A DNA stretch of 9,193 bases from Thermoplasmata archaeon (GCA_021835265.1 JAKBQK010000405.1:1-9193); one strand, 5' to 3'; positions 1-6,392 are shown, numbered from the stretch's first letter. Notes: generated by a model not told the origin, from the letters alone. Made by a program: numbers and translations.

Positions 1-268
1 TTGTTACGCCTGTGGTGTACAGTTTCTCGGCCCATTCCTCAATATCCTGTTTTTCACCGAAATAGGCGTCGATTCCAAAATACCCATGGGTGTGGATATC
101 AGAATATGCAGGTAGGAGCATGTAGTCGCGGAGATCATAATCTGGATGGTGGCCAGGAGATTCTCCAACAGATTCTATGAGCCCTTTGTTTATTGTTAAA
201 ACAGCGTTATCCTGGGAATCTATTCCTGTATGTATTTTCCCGGCTCTTATGCTAAAGGAGTCCGACAA
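1..268 (-). CDS. nagA: N-acetylglucosamine-6-phosphate deacetylase-like amidohydrolase, N-terminal part (runs off left edge)
   Basis: NagA removes the acetyl group from GlcNAc-6-phosphate in the cytoplasm, giving glucosamine-6-phosphate. Only the first 89 residues are here. They show the amidohydrolase layout: a small beta domain with AGKIHTG (9-15) and AVLTINKGLIESVGE (22-36), then the first barrel strand LLPAYSDIHTHG (51-62). His59 and His61 form the HxH metal-site motif, followed by the GxxGxDxxF pattern that NagA proteins share, then TTGVT (85-89). I place the start at TTG (268-266) because GGGGAGGA lies just upstream (270-277) and there is no in-frame ATG. A TATA-like stretch at 331-340 would give a leader of about 40 bases. 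The catalytic Asp and the substrate-binding part lie outside the window, so another amidohydrolase subfamily cannot be excluded, but the HG-x-x-G-x-D signature favours NagA. Confidence 0.8.
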   Translation of the reverse strand, partial: MSDSFSIRAGKIHTGIDSQDNAVLTINKGLIESVGESPGHHPDYDLRDYMLLPAYSDIHTHGYFGIDAYFGEKQDIEEWAEKLYTTGVT

Positions 269-269
269 T

Positions 270-277
270 TCTCCTCC
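270..277 (-). promoter_or_regulatory. Shine-Dalgarno deciding the TTG start of nagA
   Basis: Read on the minus strand, GGGGAGGA stands about two bases before TTG at 268. It is the strongest ribosome-binding site in the window and is the main reason for choosing this rare start codon. Confidence 0.65.
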
Positions 278-330
278 CCATTGTTGTGTCTGCCTTAATT
301 TTTGTGATGTACGTATTTTTTAAAATTTTA

Positions 331-340
331 GTTTTATATT
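331..340 (-). promoter_or_regulatory. Putative TATA box for nagA
   Basis: The minus strand reads AATATAAAAC here within a long A/T tract. A start site about 26 bases on would fall near 309, leaving a leader of about 40 bases with the GGGGAGGA ribosome site. The surrounding tract is so AT-rich that the exact box is uncertain. Confidence 0.35.
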
Positions 341-518
341 TTATTTTAACAAAGCCATCTAACCCAAATGATAAATTAAATGAACCTACCATCGAAAGAA
401 AAACCCCTTCTGAAGTTAATGTAATCAATGTGAAACTTAATTTCTTCCTTATTTTTATTTGAATATTTTCTGATTGGTCAACCGTTATAGCCTTTGAGCT
501 AACCCACTATAATTCCCA

Positions 519-632
519 TTATCTTTCTATTGGATTTATGTTGACATATATCGGAGATAAGTTGTTATCAATGAACTTATTGAGTTTGGACTCGATAATA
601 CCTTTATGCCCAACTTTCATGACATTTTCCAC
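519..632 (-). CDS. Possible small or remnant ORF, unrecognised
   Basis: A minus-strand frame is open from an in-frame TAA near 677 down to TAA at 519-521. It encodes up to about 50 residues, or 37 from GTG at 632 and 33 from ATG at 620. The peptide has a protein-like mix (KVGHKGIIESKLNKFIDNN, ending NPIER) with alternating charged and hydrophobic residues, unlike the low-complexity translations of the surrounding AT-rich DNA. There is no clear ribosome site and I do not recognise a family. It could be a small protein, the decayed tail of a lost gene, or chance. Confidence 0.2.
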   Translation of the reverse strand: MENVMKVGHKGIIESKLNKFIDNNLSPIYVNINPIER

Positions 633-641
633 GATCTTGTG

Positions 642-651
642 ATTAAATATT
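642..651 (+). promoter_or_regulatory. Putative TATA box for the sugar kinase
   Basis: ATTAAATATT resembles an archaeal TATA box. A start site 26 bases downstream would fall near 672, about 49 bases before the kinase ATG and almost on the ATG at 669 that opens a short overlapping frame. Confidence 0.35.
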
Positions 652-720
652 TCGTAAAAGGTTGTTTTATGAATTTAAGAAGAATTAATGGACAGAATAA
701 CGTTATTGATTTGACTGCTT

Positions 721-1719
721 ATGATTTTATCACTTGACGGTGGGGCTACCAAAACCGTGGCTCTTGTATTCGATGAAATAAATCTTAATCTCTGCGGAAT
801 AGGATTATCTGGTCCAACCAACTTAACTTCTGTAACGAAAGAAGAAGTAATTTCTAATATCAGACGAGCGGTTTCGAAAGCTTGCCAAGAAGCGGACATA
901 AAGATTTCATCTTTACACAAAGGCATTTTTGGTGTTGCTGGCATCGGAGATTCTCCAAGCTTAACGAAATTTGGCGAAGAAATAATAAGTGAAAGTACTG
1001 GCCGGAATGATTTCCATGTCTTAAATGATGGTATACCCGCCTATGAAATGGCTAATTTGGATTTGGATGGAATAGTATTTGCAGGGGGCACAGGCAGCGT
1101 AGCATTTTTAAAAAATGGCAATAGAATAGAACGTAGAGGAGGATGGAATTGGTTTGCAGGCGATAATGGCTCTGCTTCTTGGATTGCCAGAAGTGGTCTA
1201 AATCTTGCAACATTCGAGTACGATGGCATCTATTCTGAAAAGTATCTCATTGAGGGGGTCGAGTCCTACTTTAAAGAAGACTTTAGAGAGGCATTAACTA
1301 CCATTGAGAGATCTCAGAATAAGAGACATGTTGCGGGGTTTGCCCCTATCGTGACAAAGTTGGCAGAAACAGGGTATCCACCAGCTTCCAAGATTTTAGA
1401 TGAAAGCGCTGATTACGTTGCAGATTTGATCAAATCCACACTTTATAAATTTAAGAAGGTTCCAAGAGTCTCTTTAGTAGGAGGTACTATGCTTGCCGGT
1501 AGAACCTATACTGACAGAATAAAAAGCAGACTTAATATGGATATAAATGTCTATTATGGATATCAGGTTGCGGCTGGTGGTCTGCTACTCATCTTGAAAG
1601 AATTAGGGCTGGATTATAGCTTTGAAACTCGGGACAAAATCTTAGAACAGATGAATATTAAGTTAATGAAAAAATCTAAAGACGAGTTATACAAATTTTT
1701 GAGTTTGACTCGATTTTAA
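721..1719 (+). CDS. BadF/BadG/BcrA/BcrD-family sugar kinase (N-acetylglucosamine/N-acetylmuramic acid kinase-like)
   Basis: This ASKHA-fold kinase (332 aa) probably phosphorylates an amino sugar at O6 with ATP in the cytoplasm. Visible motifs: phosphate-1 loop LSLDGGATKT (3-12); GIFGVAGIG (68-76); LNDGIPAYE (101-109), where Asp103 is the likely catalytic base; phosphate-2 loop FAGGTGSVA (120-128); GWNWFAGDNGSASWIA (141-156), typical of the GlcNAc kinase branch; and the adenosine motif SLVGGTMLAG (251-260). Length is normal for the family. ATG 721 is chosen because family members begin within a few residues of the DGG loop; no Shine-Dalgarno is seen. The family includes human NAGK and Clostridium MurK, which phosphorylates both MurNAc and GlcNAc. 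Adjacent nagA and the namZ at the far edge favour GlcNAc or MurNAc as substrate, but glucosamine or a neutral sugar is possible. It is convergent with the YhfX gene across 148 bases. Confidence 0.85.
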   Translation: MILSLDGGATKTVALVFDEINLNLCGIGLSGPTNLTSVTKEEVISNIRRAVSKACQEADIKISSLHKGIFGVAGIGDSPSLTKFGEEIISESTGRNDFHVLNDGIPAYEMANLDLDGIVFAGGTGSVAFLKNGNRIERRGGWNWFAGDNGSASWIARSGLNLATFEYDGIYSEKYLIEGVESYFKEDFREALTTIERSQNKRHVAGFAPIVTKLAETGYPPASKILDESADYVADLIKSTLYKFKKVPRVSLVGGTMLAGRTYTDRIKSRLNMDINVYYGYQVAAGGLLLILKELGLDYSFETRDKILEQMNIKLMKKSKDELYKFLSLTRF

Positions 1720-1724
1720 AAGCT

Positions 1725-1741
1725 TTCAAACCCTATTTGAA
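1725..1741 (+). terminator. Weak hairpin after the sugar kinase
   Basis: TTCAAA-CCCTA-TTTGAA is a perfect six-base inverted repeat starting six bases after the kinase stop, followed by TTACCTATTTTATC. The stem is AT-rich and the T run is interrupted, so it is a weak terminator candidate. Confidence 0.3.
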
Positions 1742-1846
1742 TTACCTATTTTATCGAATTATATTCATTTACTCGCAATATTACAATTAAATTTCTAAAA
1801 AATAAATTCGATTATAATTCAGTAATGAGAGACACATTCATAGAGG

Positions 1847-1859
1847 GAAAAATTAAAAA
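1847..1859 (-). terminator. Oligo-T terminator after the YhfX-like gene
   Basis: The minus strand reads TTTTTAATTTTTCC starting about nine bases after the stop codon of the YhfX-like gene. Two five-base T runs so close to a stop match the oligo-T signals at which archaeal RNA polymerase terminates without a hairpin. Confidence 0.5.
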
Positions 1860-1867
1860 GTGGGCTC

Positions 1868-3181
1868 TTAAAATGAGTCAACAAGACCTCTTGCTTCGAC
1901 TGTACTTTGGCATCTGAGCGTCTTGTTATCCAAAAGATTTCCACGTGAGTCGAATAAACCAATCAGTTCTGGTTTATTCTTATGTATTCCTTTTATTACT
2001 GCCACATGAGACCTTGTAACAAATATTTGTGGACGGAAGCCCAAAACTACAGTATCTCCCACATTAGCTCTTTGGGAAGGAGCAACTTGCATTGGGAGGT
2101 AATAATCTATAAAACCAACTGGGCTAACCAGCGCCTGATTATCAAAAACATTACTTCCTTCATGTCCAATAAATGCATGCATAAAGAAGTGGTAATCAGC
2201 GGACCATAGCCCAATTACTGGATCTGCCCCCATCATACCCCCCCCGTATGCATATGAAGTATTATCCGAGAAATGGGAGATTTCAGAAACGTACACGATT
2301 GATGGGATTTCTGGAAGGTCGGGTCTCAACATATGGAGTGGGGTAGTACCTGTTAATCCGTGACCAGGTTCAACGCAGACCGCTTTTCCAAATTCTTCTG
2401 CAACAGTCTTAGCGAGTGGAAATGTAATCGATGAATTATCAGCGGGAAGGTTGATTTGCTTAATTTCCACGCCCATTTTTTGAAGGTCTCTGGCCGCATT
2501 GAGCAATGATTTTACGTTTGGGGTAGGAACTTCCTCCCCAGTGGATATATCAGCCCGAAATCCCGGGAATCCAGTAACCCCACCAATTTCAAGATTAGGT
2601 CTTTCTTTGATGTGTTTGACTACTTTTGGGAGTGACTGATTGTTGAATCCGCCTGCTGATATCTGCTTCGGATATGAGAAATCTCCCGGATTATGTATCT
2701 TGAGAAGAATGTTTTGTTTTGCACCAATCTCTTTAGCTTTATTGGAAATTTCATTTGCCTTATTTAGATCATAAACAGTCATGAAATCTGGTTTAACTTC
2801 TTCGATTACAAATTTTAGGTCTCGATTAGGAACCTGCACCAAATGCCCAACATGCCCTATAGGCAACCCATAATTATGCATAATCCTGCATTCATCTATA
2901 TCAATGACCACCGCTTTCTTGATTCCTGATTTCACAATGGCTTTTGCGGCTATGGGGTTTCTGCCTATCTGCTTTGTAATATAATATAAACTTATACCAA
3001 TTCTCCTTGCCTCTTCGGCCATTTTTTTGGCATTTGACTCAACTGAATCCAAGTCAATAACAAAAGTATCGGGCGGGATTTCTCCGGACTGATGGAAATC
3101 AACTGATTGTCTTATTAAGTTAGGATTTCTCTCAGCAGTTCTTTTAAGCATATCCACCATAATTATTACCTTTCTGAACAT
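1868..3181 (-). CDS. yhfX: YhfX-family PLP-dependent enzyme (alanine racemase N-terminal fold)
   Basis: A 437-aa protein alignable by eye along its length to E. coli YhfX. Shared blocks: PDTFVIDLDSVESNAK (37-52) at the barrel entrance; ITKQIGRNP (68-76), where Lys70 is the expected Schiff-base lysine for PLP; GHLVQVP (112-118); EPGHGLTGTTP (271-281); SEISHFSDNTSYAYGGG (299-315); and FRPQIFVTRSHVAVIKGIH (382-400). YhfX is a fold-type III PLP protein of uncertain reaction encoded in the bacterial yhf operon; racemase, aldolase or decarboxylase activity is possible. None of the other yhf genes is here. The neighbours are an amino-acid permease and a D-serine dehydratase-like enzyme, suggesting a role in amino-acid, perhaps D-amino-acid, metabolism. 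Start is ambiguous: ATG 3181 and ATG 3160 both follow an AAAGGT, and the E. coli homologue aligns better from 3160. Confidence 0.85.
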   Translation of the reverse strand: MFRKVIIMVDMLKRTAERNPNLIRQSVDFHQSGEIPPDTFVIDLDSVESNAKKMAEEARRIGISLYYITKQIGRNPIAAKAIVKSGIKKAVVIDIDECRIMHNYGLPIGHVGHLVQVPNRDLKFVIEEVKPDFMTVYDLNKANEISNKAKEIGAKQNILLKIHNPGDFSYPKQISAGGFNNQSLPKVVKHIKERPNLEIGGVTGFPGFRADISTGEEVPTPNVKSLLNAARDLQKMGVEIKQINLPADNSSITFPLAKTVAEEFGKAVCVEPGHGLTGTTPLHMLRPDLPEIPSIVYVSEISHFSDNTSYAYGGGMMGADPVIGLWSADYHFFMHAFIGHEGSNVFDNQALVSPVGFIDYYLPMQVAPSQRANVGDTVVLGFRPQIFVTRSHVAVIKGIHKNKPELIGLFDSRGNLLDNKTLRCQSTVEARGLVDSF

Positions 3182-3193
3182 TACTAAACCTTT
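3160..3193 (-). promoter_or_regulatory. Two tandem ribosome-binding site and start pairs for the YhfX-like gene
   Basis: Reading the minus strand, AAAGGT lies about six bases before ATG 3181, and a second AAAGGT lies eight bases before the in-frame ATG 3160. Either start is plausible. The shorter product begins MVDMLKRTAERNP, which matches the beginning of bacterial YhfX better than the seven-residue extension MFRKVII. Confidence 0.45.
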
Positions 3194-3275
3194 ATTATTG
3201 TTTTGTCAAGAACCGGGTATTGAAATGAGAATTTGTTCAAATACCATTAGGAATTTTTGAACGATCTTTTCAATG

Positions 3276-3295
3276 TTTGATAAAAACTTATCAAA
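3276..3295. promoter_or_regulatory. Perfect 8-bp inverted repeat, possible operator of the YhfX-like gene
   Basis: TTTGATAA-AAAC-TTATCAAA has eight matching bases in each arm. On the minus strand it begins a few bases after a TATA-like TTATATTATT (3299-3307), so it would cover the expected transcription start near 3277, a classic repressor site. It could instead form a hairpin in the 5' leader if the TATA box at 3331-3341 is used. The minus-strand T run precedes rather than follows the hairpin, so a terminator is unlikely. Confidence 0.45.
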
Positions 3296-3298
3296 AAA

Positions 3299-3341
3299 TA
3301 ATATAAGAAATTCATAAATTTGGAAAATTGTATTATATATT
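3299..3341 (-). promoter_or_regulatory. Putative TATA boxes for the YhfX-like gene
   Basis: Two TATA-like sequences are seen on the minus strand, ATATATAATA at about 3331-3341 and TTATATTATT at 3299-3307. They would place transcription starts near 3308 and 3277, giving leaders of about 95 to 150 bases. This region is AT-rich, so only one or neither may be used. Confidence 0.35.
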
Positions 3342-3348
3342 CATCAGT

Positions 3349-3395
3349 GTGAAGAGATATTCACTTCTCACCAAATAATTGTGTGATAGGTCACA
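3349..3395. promoter_or_regulatory. Pair of TGTGA-type inverted repeats between permease and YhfX-like gene
   Basis: Two small dyads lie 17 bases apart: GTGAA-GAGATA-TTCAC (3349-3364) and TGTGA-TAGG-TCACA (3382-3395). Both contain a GTGA/TCAC half-site pair. The first is directly upstream of the 3331-3341 TATA box of the YhfX-like gene, where archaeal activators often bind; the second begins 8 bases past the permease stop codon and could alternatively be a terminator stem, though no T run follows. Confidence 0.35.
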
Positions 3396-3402
3396 AAATA
3401 TT

Positions 3403-4932
3403 TTACACTTTGTTCTCCAGTCCCATTGTATCGATATTTCCCTCTTCGGCTTTCATGTAGAAAGTTACGCTATCTCCAAGTTCATTTTTAACATGTTTGA
3501 TGTATACCCAGATTGCTGAGGCAACAGCCGCCAATATGGCAAGCATAACGAATGCGAAATATGGTTCGACCTCATTGCTAACGATTCCCGAGTAGAAAGC
3601 ATATGAAAACAGGATTAGACCAAAAGCTGGTGCTAAAACTCCTGTAGCTATCTTTCTTAGAGGCGAAATCTTTACCTTATGTTTCACAAAATATGCACCA
3701 AGAGAAAGATCTGGAATAAAGTGATGCATGTACCATGAAACTGTTGCAGCAGTAAACGGGGCAAAAGCTGTGTAAAACATTGCATTGTCATTGTATCCGT
3801 AAATGCCGAACAATATTCCTGCTACAGCATAGTTCATAATTAAAGCTAATACGTAATTGAAAATTGCTGCATTTCTAGGTACTTTTGTCTTAGGATCAAG
3901 TTTTCCCAACCATTTCGATTTAACAAACCTATCCCTTGAAACAGCCCAAAGAAGTCTAGCTTGCCCACCTCCGCCTGCCATCCATGATAGTATACTGATT
4001 GGTATGTTTGCGATTAGGAAGAAGAATAACCCATATCTCCCAATATATGCCGCGTAAGATGACAGAAGGGGAATTGGAGAATTTGCTATAGTATTCAGAT
4101 CACTAACACCGGCTAGTTCAGAATATATTGCAAGCGATCCTATTGCAACAGCTATAAAAACTCCCAATATTATGCCTTTCCAAACGTTTTTCCTTGCGTG
4201 TGGGTCCTCTTCAGAATAGAAGATTGGAGCACCATAACCTATGAAACTTAGAAAACCTGCAATGGAAGCCCCTAGAGCAACACTCGAAAATCCATTAGGC
4301 CCACTGAGGGGATTGAAATAGCTAAAAGAGTTGTATGGTGTCCTTATAACGACAAATGTGGCAAAGACCAAGACGATAGCAATTTGAATTAAAGCTCCTA
4401 TTAGTATAGCCCGAGTAGTTAGTGAAACGTGGTGTATCACTCCATATAACAGGAAAGTTGGGGTTATCAATATTAGCAAAAAGAAGGCCCATTCAGGCAT
4501 TGTGTATCCTGTTATAATCTGGTAACCTACCACTGTGAGCATAGCAATGAACACCCCGAGGCCAGTTTGCCAAAACATATAATAAAAGTAGTTATTTATA
4601 GCGGTAAACTTACCAACTGCCTTCCCAAAACCCATTTCAGCTAATCCATAATATCCACCAGTAAACCTTACAAGTCTAGTATATTCGAGAATTGGGATAC
4701 TTGCAAGAATTACCACCACGGCCCCCAAAATCCCCACATACATTGCGGCACTACCTGCGGACATAACATATCCGCCAGAAGTTGCATATGCGTAGTCAAA
4801 GAGGTTAATTCCGCTAAGGGTAAGTGCAAACATCCTCCAGAGCCCAATTTTACTAACTGACAATGTTGATGCTTTATTGGTCGATTCCGATTCAACTGTG
4901 TTTTGCATCAATGTACTAGTGTACAGATTCAT
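3403..4932 (-). CDS. APC-superfamily amino-acid permease, 12 predicted transmembrane helices
   Basis: A 509-aa membrane transporter likely importing amino acids by proton or cation coupling. About twelve hydrophobic segments can be traced: near residues 34-58, 63-84, 111-136, 147-168, 172-195, 218-240, 253-272, 299-321, 352-374, 384-405, 428-448 and 461-482. The first helix has the broken, glycine-containing pattern (SGGYVMSAG) used by APC proteins to bind the substrate backbone, and FTGGYYGLAEMGFG after helix 2 is typical of archaeal APC permeases. The N-terminal 30 residues are polar and the C-tail is charged. No Shine-Dalgarno is seen; CATATATT at 4957-4964 is about 28 bases upstream, as expected for a leaderless message from ATG 4932, though Met9 could also start. 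It lies between two fold-type III PLP genes, which points to amino acids, possibly D-amino acids, as substrate; the sequence alone does not show specificity. Confidence 0.9.
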   Translation of the reverse strand: MNLYTSTLMQNTVESESTNKASTLSVSKIGLWRMFALTLSGINLFDYAYATSGGYVMSAGSAAMYVGILGAVVVILASIPILEYTRLVRFTGGYYGLAEMGFGKAVGKFTAINNYFYYMFWQTGLGVFIAMLTVVGYQIITGYTMPEWAFFLLILITPTFLLYGVIHHVSLTTRAILIGALIQIAIVLVFATFVVIRTPYNSFSYFNPLSGPNGFSSVALGASIAGFLSFIGYGAPIFYSEEDPHARKNVWKGIILGVFIAVAIGSLAIYSELAGVSDLNTIANSPIPLLSSYAAYIGRYGLFFFLIANIPISILSWMAGGGGQARLLWAVSRDRFVKSKWLGKLDPKTKVPRNAAIFNYVLALIMNYAVAGILFGIYGYNDNAMFYTAFAPFTAATVSWYMHHFIPDLSLGAYFVKHKVKISPLRKIATGVLAPAFGLILFSYAFYSGIVSNEVEPYFAFVMLAILAAVASAIWVYIKHVKNELGDSVTFYMKAEEGNIDTMGLENKV

Positions 4933-4956
4933 TTAATTCTTTCGTAATATCTTGTT

Positions 4957-4964
4957 AATATATG
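4957..4964 (-). promoter_or_regulatory. Putative TATA box for the permease
   Basis: CATATATT on the minus strand is centred about 28 bases before ATG 4932. This spacing fits transcription starting at or next to the start codon, as in many leaderless archaeal genes, and agrees with the lack of a ribosome site. Confidence 0.45.
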
Positions 4965-5183
4965 TCCATTGTACGTAAATTTCCGGTCTTACGAGAGTGA
5001 CGCATATAAAGCATTGAAATTTTTGTATATTTTGGAAATGAATTATTTAAAACAATAGCATTTAGAGAGGAGGTCATTATATATTACAATGAAGAAATAA
5101 AAACACATTATTTCGCTTGCATTTTCAATTTTAAATAAAATTTCTCTTAATGATAAAAGAATACTATTTCAACCACACCTAAC

Positions 5184-5195
5184 TTAATATATTAA
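5184..5195 (-). promoter_or_regulatory. Palindromic TATA-like element upstream of the permease
   Basis: TTAATATATTAA is identical on both strands. On the minus strand it reads TTTTAATATATTAAG in context, a good TATA shape, predicting a start near 5163 and a long leader to the permease. The nearer box at 4957-4964 competes with it. Confidence 0.3.
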
Positions 5196-5221
5196 AAGAG
5201 CACATTTTCTTGAAGATTGGG

Positions 5222-5238
5222 TGTAATTGTCAATTACA
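5222..5238. promoter_or_regulatory. 17-bp perfect palindrome, operator-like
   Basis: TGTAATTG-T-CAATTACA has eight-base arms around a single central base, the shape of a site for a dimeric helix-turn-helix regulator. It lies 30 bases past the stop of the D-serine dehydratase-like gene and, for minus-strand transcription, about 40 bases upstream of the TATA-like TTAATATATTAA (5184-5195) on the permease side. One-base spacing and the lack of a following T run argue against a terminator. Confidence 0.45.
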
Positions 5239-5267
5239 AGTTTAAAGTTAACCTTCAACAAAGAGAC

Positions 5268-6362
5268 TCAAGTTCTCATGCCTCGACCCATTACCTTGGT
5301 GATAATCGGCAGGTTTCTCACTTCAAAAATCCATACGTAATCCCAAAGGTCAGTTGTAGTGCAGGAATGGTAAGGGAGAAGTAGAACTTTACTTCCAATC
5401 TTGAAATCACTGCGTTCTGGCTTTATTACGGTATGTTCCTCAGACATGGCTATGATTTTCCCCACTATTCCCTTATGATCTATTGCAATTGGATAAGCTC
5501 CTTGGTCAAGTGAAATTGATTTATAACCAGCATCAAGAATTATCCTTTCCTGATCTTTCATGCTCATGACTTGTCCCACGACCCCCATGGATATTTCTTT
5601 CAAGGTACAAAGTCCCATATTCATGCAGTGCACATCATAAAACACATAAGTTCCGGGTTGGATTTCAGTTACTTCTTTATAACGGGACCATATTTCAGAG
5701 GATGGTGTCCCACCAACTGTAAGTATTTTTATATTTTCATCTTTCTGTTTCAACCTTTTAAAAAGATCTAGTACTACCGTGCTTTCAGTCTCTACAATTT
5801 TTTCTCTCTCAGAACTGGATGTTTGACTAACATGCCCGTCATAAGCCATTATACCTACTATTGTTAAGTTGGGAAGCAATTTCAACTTTGCATGTAATTC
5901 CTCGACTTCTTCCACATCTACTCCGCATCTATTCATTCCAATATTAATATCTATTAATATTGGAATGGTTTGCTTCAAATAAGAAGCACTTAAAGACAGG
6001 TTTCTTGCGCCTTCAATGCTATCAACTGCTACACTTATTTTACAACCCATCTCAGAAAGTCGAGCTATCCTATCGCATTTTCTTCTGTCAACAACTTCGT
6101 TACTTATAAGAATATTAGAAATACCACCAGAAAACATTACCTCAGCTTCGGAAACTTTCTGAACACAAATTCCAACGGCGCCCTCGGTAATCTGAAGCCT
6201 GGAAAGATAAGGAATTTTATGAGTCTTTGAATGCGGTCTAAGGGCTTTCTCCCCTTTATTTGCTATCTCCTGGAATTTATGTAAATTTTCTTTAGTCTGG
6301 TCAAGATCTATAACCATATACGGTGTTTCGGAGTTTATCTGAAGAGCTCGTTCTGCATCCAT
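5268..6362 (-). CDS. D-threonine aldolase / D-serine dehydratase family PLP enzyme
   Basis: A 364-aa fold-type III PLP- and metal-dependent enzyme acting on 3-hydroxy D-amino acids. D-serine dehydratases yield pyruvate and ammonia; D-threonine aldolases yield glycine and an aldehyde. Motifs: TPYMVIDLDQTKENL (13-27); LRPHSKTHK (41-49), with Lys46 the expected PLP lysine; GICVQKVSEAEV (64-75); ILISNEVV (84-91); DINIGMNRCGV (138-148); YDGHV (174-178); VGGTPSS (216-222); QPGTYVFYD (235-243); and the C-terminal metal site PYHSC with His332 and Cys334. The His-x-Cys pair is the zinc arrangement known from eukaryotic-type D-serine dehydratase, while aldolases usually have His-x-Asp, so dehydratase is slightly favoured. 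Length is near the family norm. No Shine-Dalgarno precedes ATG 6362; a leaderless start is likely from the TATA element shared with the divergent ridA, itself a classical partner of such dehydratases. Confidence 0.87.
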   Translation of the reverse strand: MDAERALQINSETPYMVIDLDQTKENLHKFQEIANKGEKALRPHSKTHKIPYLSRLQITEGAVGICVQKVSEAEVMFSGGISNILISNEVVDRRKCDRIARLSEMGCKISVAVDSIEGARNLSLSASYLKQTIPILIDINIGMNRCGVDVEEVEELHAKLKLLPNLTIVGIMAYDGHVSQTSSSEREKIVETESTVVLDLFKRLKQKDENIKILTVGGTPSSEIWSRYKEVTEIQPGTYVFYDVHCMNMGLCTLKEISMGVVGQVMSMKDQERIILDAGYKSISLDQGAYPIAIDHKGIVGKIIAMSEEHTVIKPERSDFKIGSKVLLLPYHSCTTTDLWDYVWIFEVRNLPIITKVMGRGMRT

Positions 6363-6380
6363 TCTTCTGTCAATAATGTT

Positions 6381-6392
6381 AAAATATAATAA
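6381..6392. promoter_or_regulatory. TATA-like element shared by divergent D-serine dehydratase-like gene and ridA
   Basis: AAAATATAATAA sits in the middle of the 51-base gap. Its centre is about 25 bases from ATG 6362 on the left and about 27 from ATG 6414 on the right, which is the archaeal TATA-to-start distance in both directions. Neither gene has a Shine-Dalgarno, so both messages may be leaderless and driven from one element. Confidence 0.5.

Larger units (their letters stand above)
269..720. other. AT-rich intergenic region between nagA and the sugar kinase
   Basis: These 452 bases separate two divergent genes and hold no gene longer than about 45 codons. The nagA-proximal part holds the nagA promoter, and the kinase-proximal part a TATA-like box near 642-651. 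A short minus-strand open frame (519-632) and a short plus-strand frame overlapping the kinase start (669-737) are the only coding-like stretches. No tRNA cloverleaf, transposase fragment, CRISPR repeat or long inverted repeat was seen. Confidence 0.6.
4933..5267. other. 335-base intergenic region between D-serine dehydratase-like gene and permease
   Basis: No convincing gene is present. The region contains the permease TATA box (4957-4964), an orphan AGGAGGT on the plus strand (5068-5074) followed only by the three-codon frame at 5089-5100, a 12-base palindrome TTAATATATTAA (5184-5195) that could be a TATA box on either strand, and a perfect 8-bp dyad at 5222-5238. A 40-codon minus-strand frame (4955-5077) has no ribosome site and an unremarkable composition. 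A promoter at 5184-5195 would give the permease a leader of about 230 bases. Confidence 0.5.

Noticed and set aside
675..944. 89-codon minus-strand frame over the start of the sugar kinase.
   Set aside because: It overlaps the conserved phosphate-binding region of the kinase on the opposite strand and has no recognisable motif or ribosome site.
580..1714. Near-identical TTGAGTTTG(G)ACTCGAT at 580-596 and 1699-1714, flanking the sugar kinase.
   Set aside because: A 16-base match with one inserted base is expected about once by chance in a window of this size and AT content, and neither copy is at a likely element boundary.
4955..5077. 40-codon minus-strand open frame upstream of the permease.
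   Set aside because: It has no ribosome site, an unremarkable composition, and overlaps promoter-like sequence; length is within what chance gives.
5068..5100. Strong AGGAGGT ribosome-site-like sequence on the plus strand followed by an ATG.
   Set aside because: The ATG at 5089 opens only three codons before a stop and the spacing is long, so nothing is plausibly translated from it.
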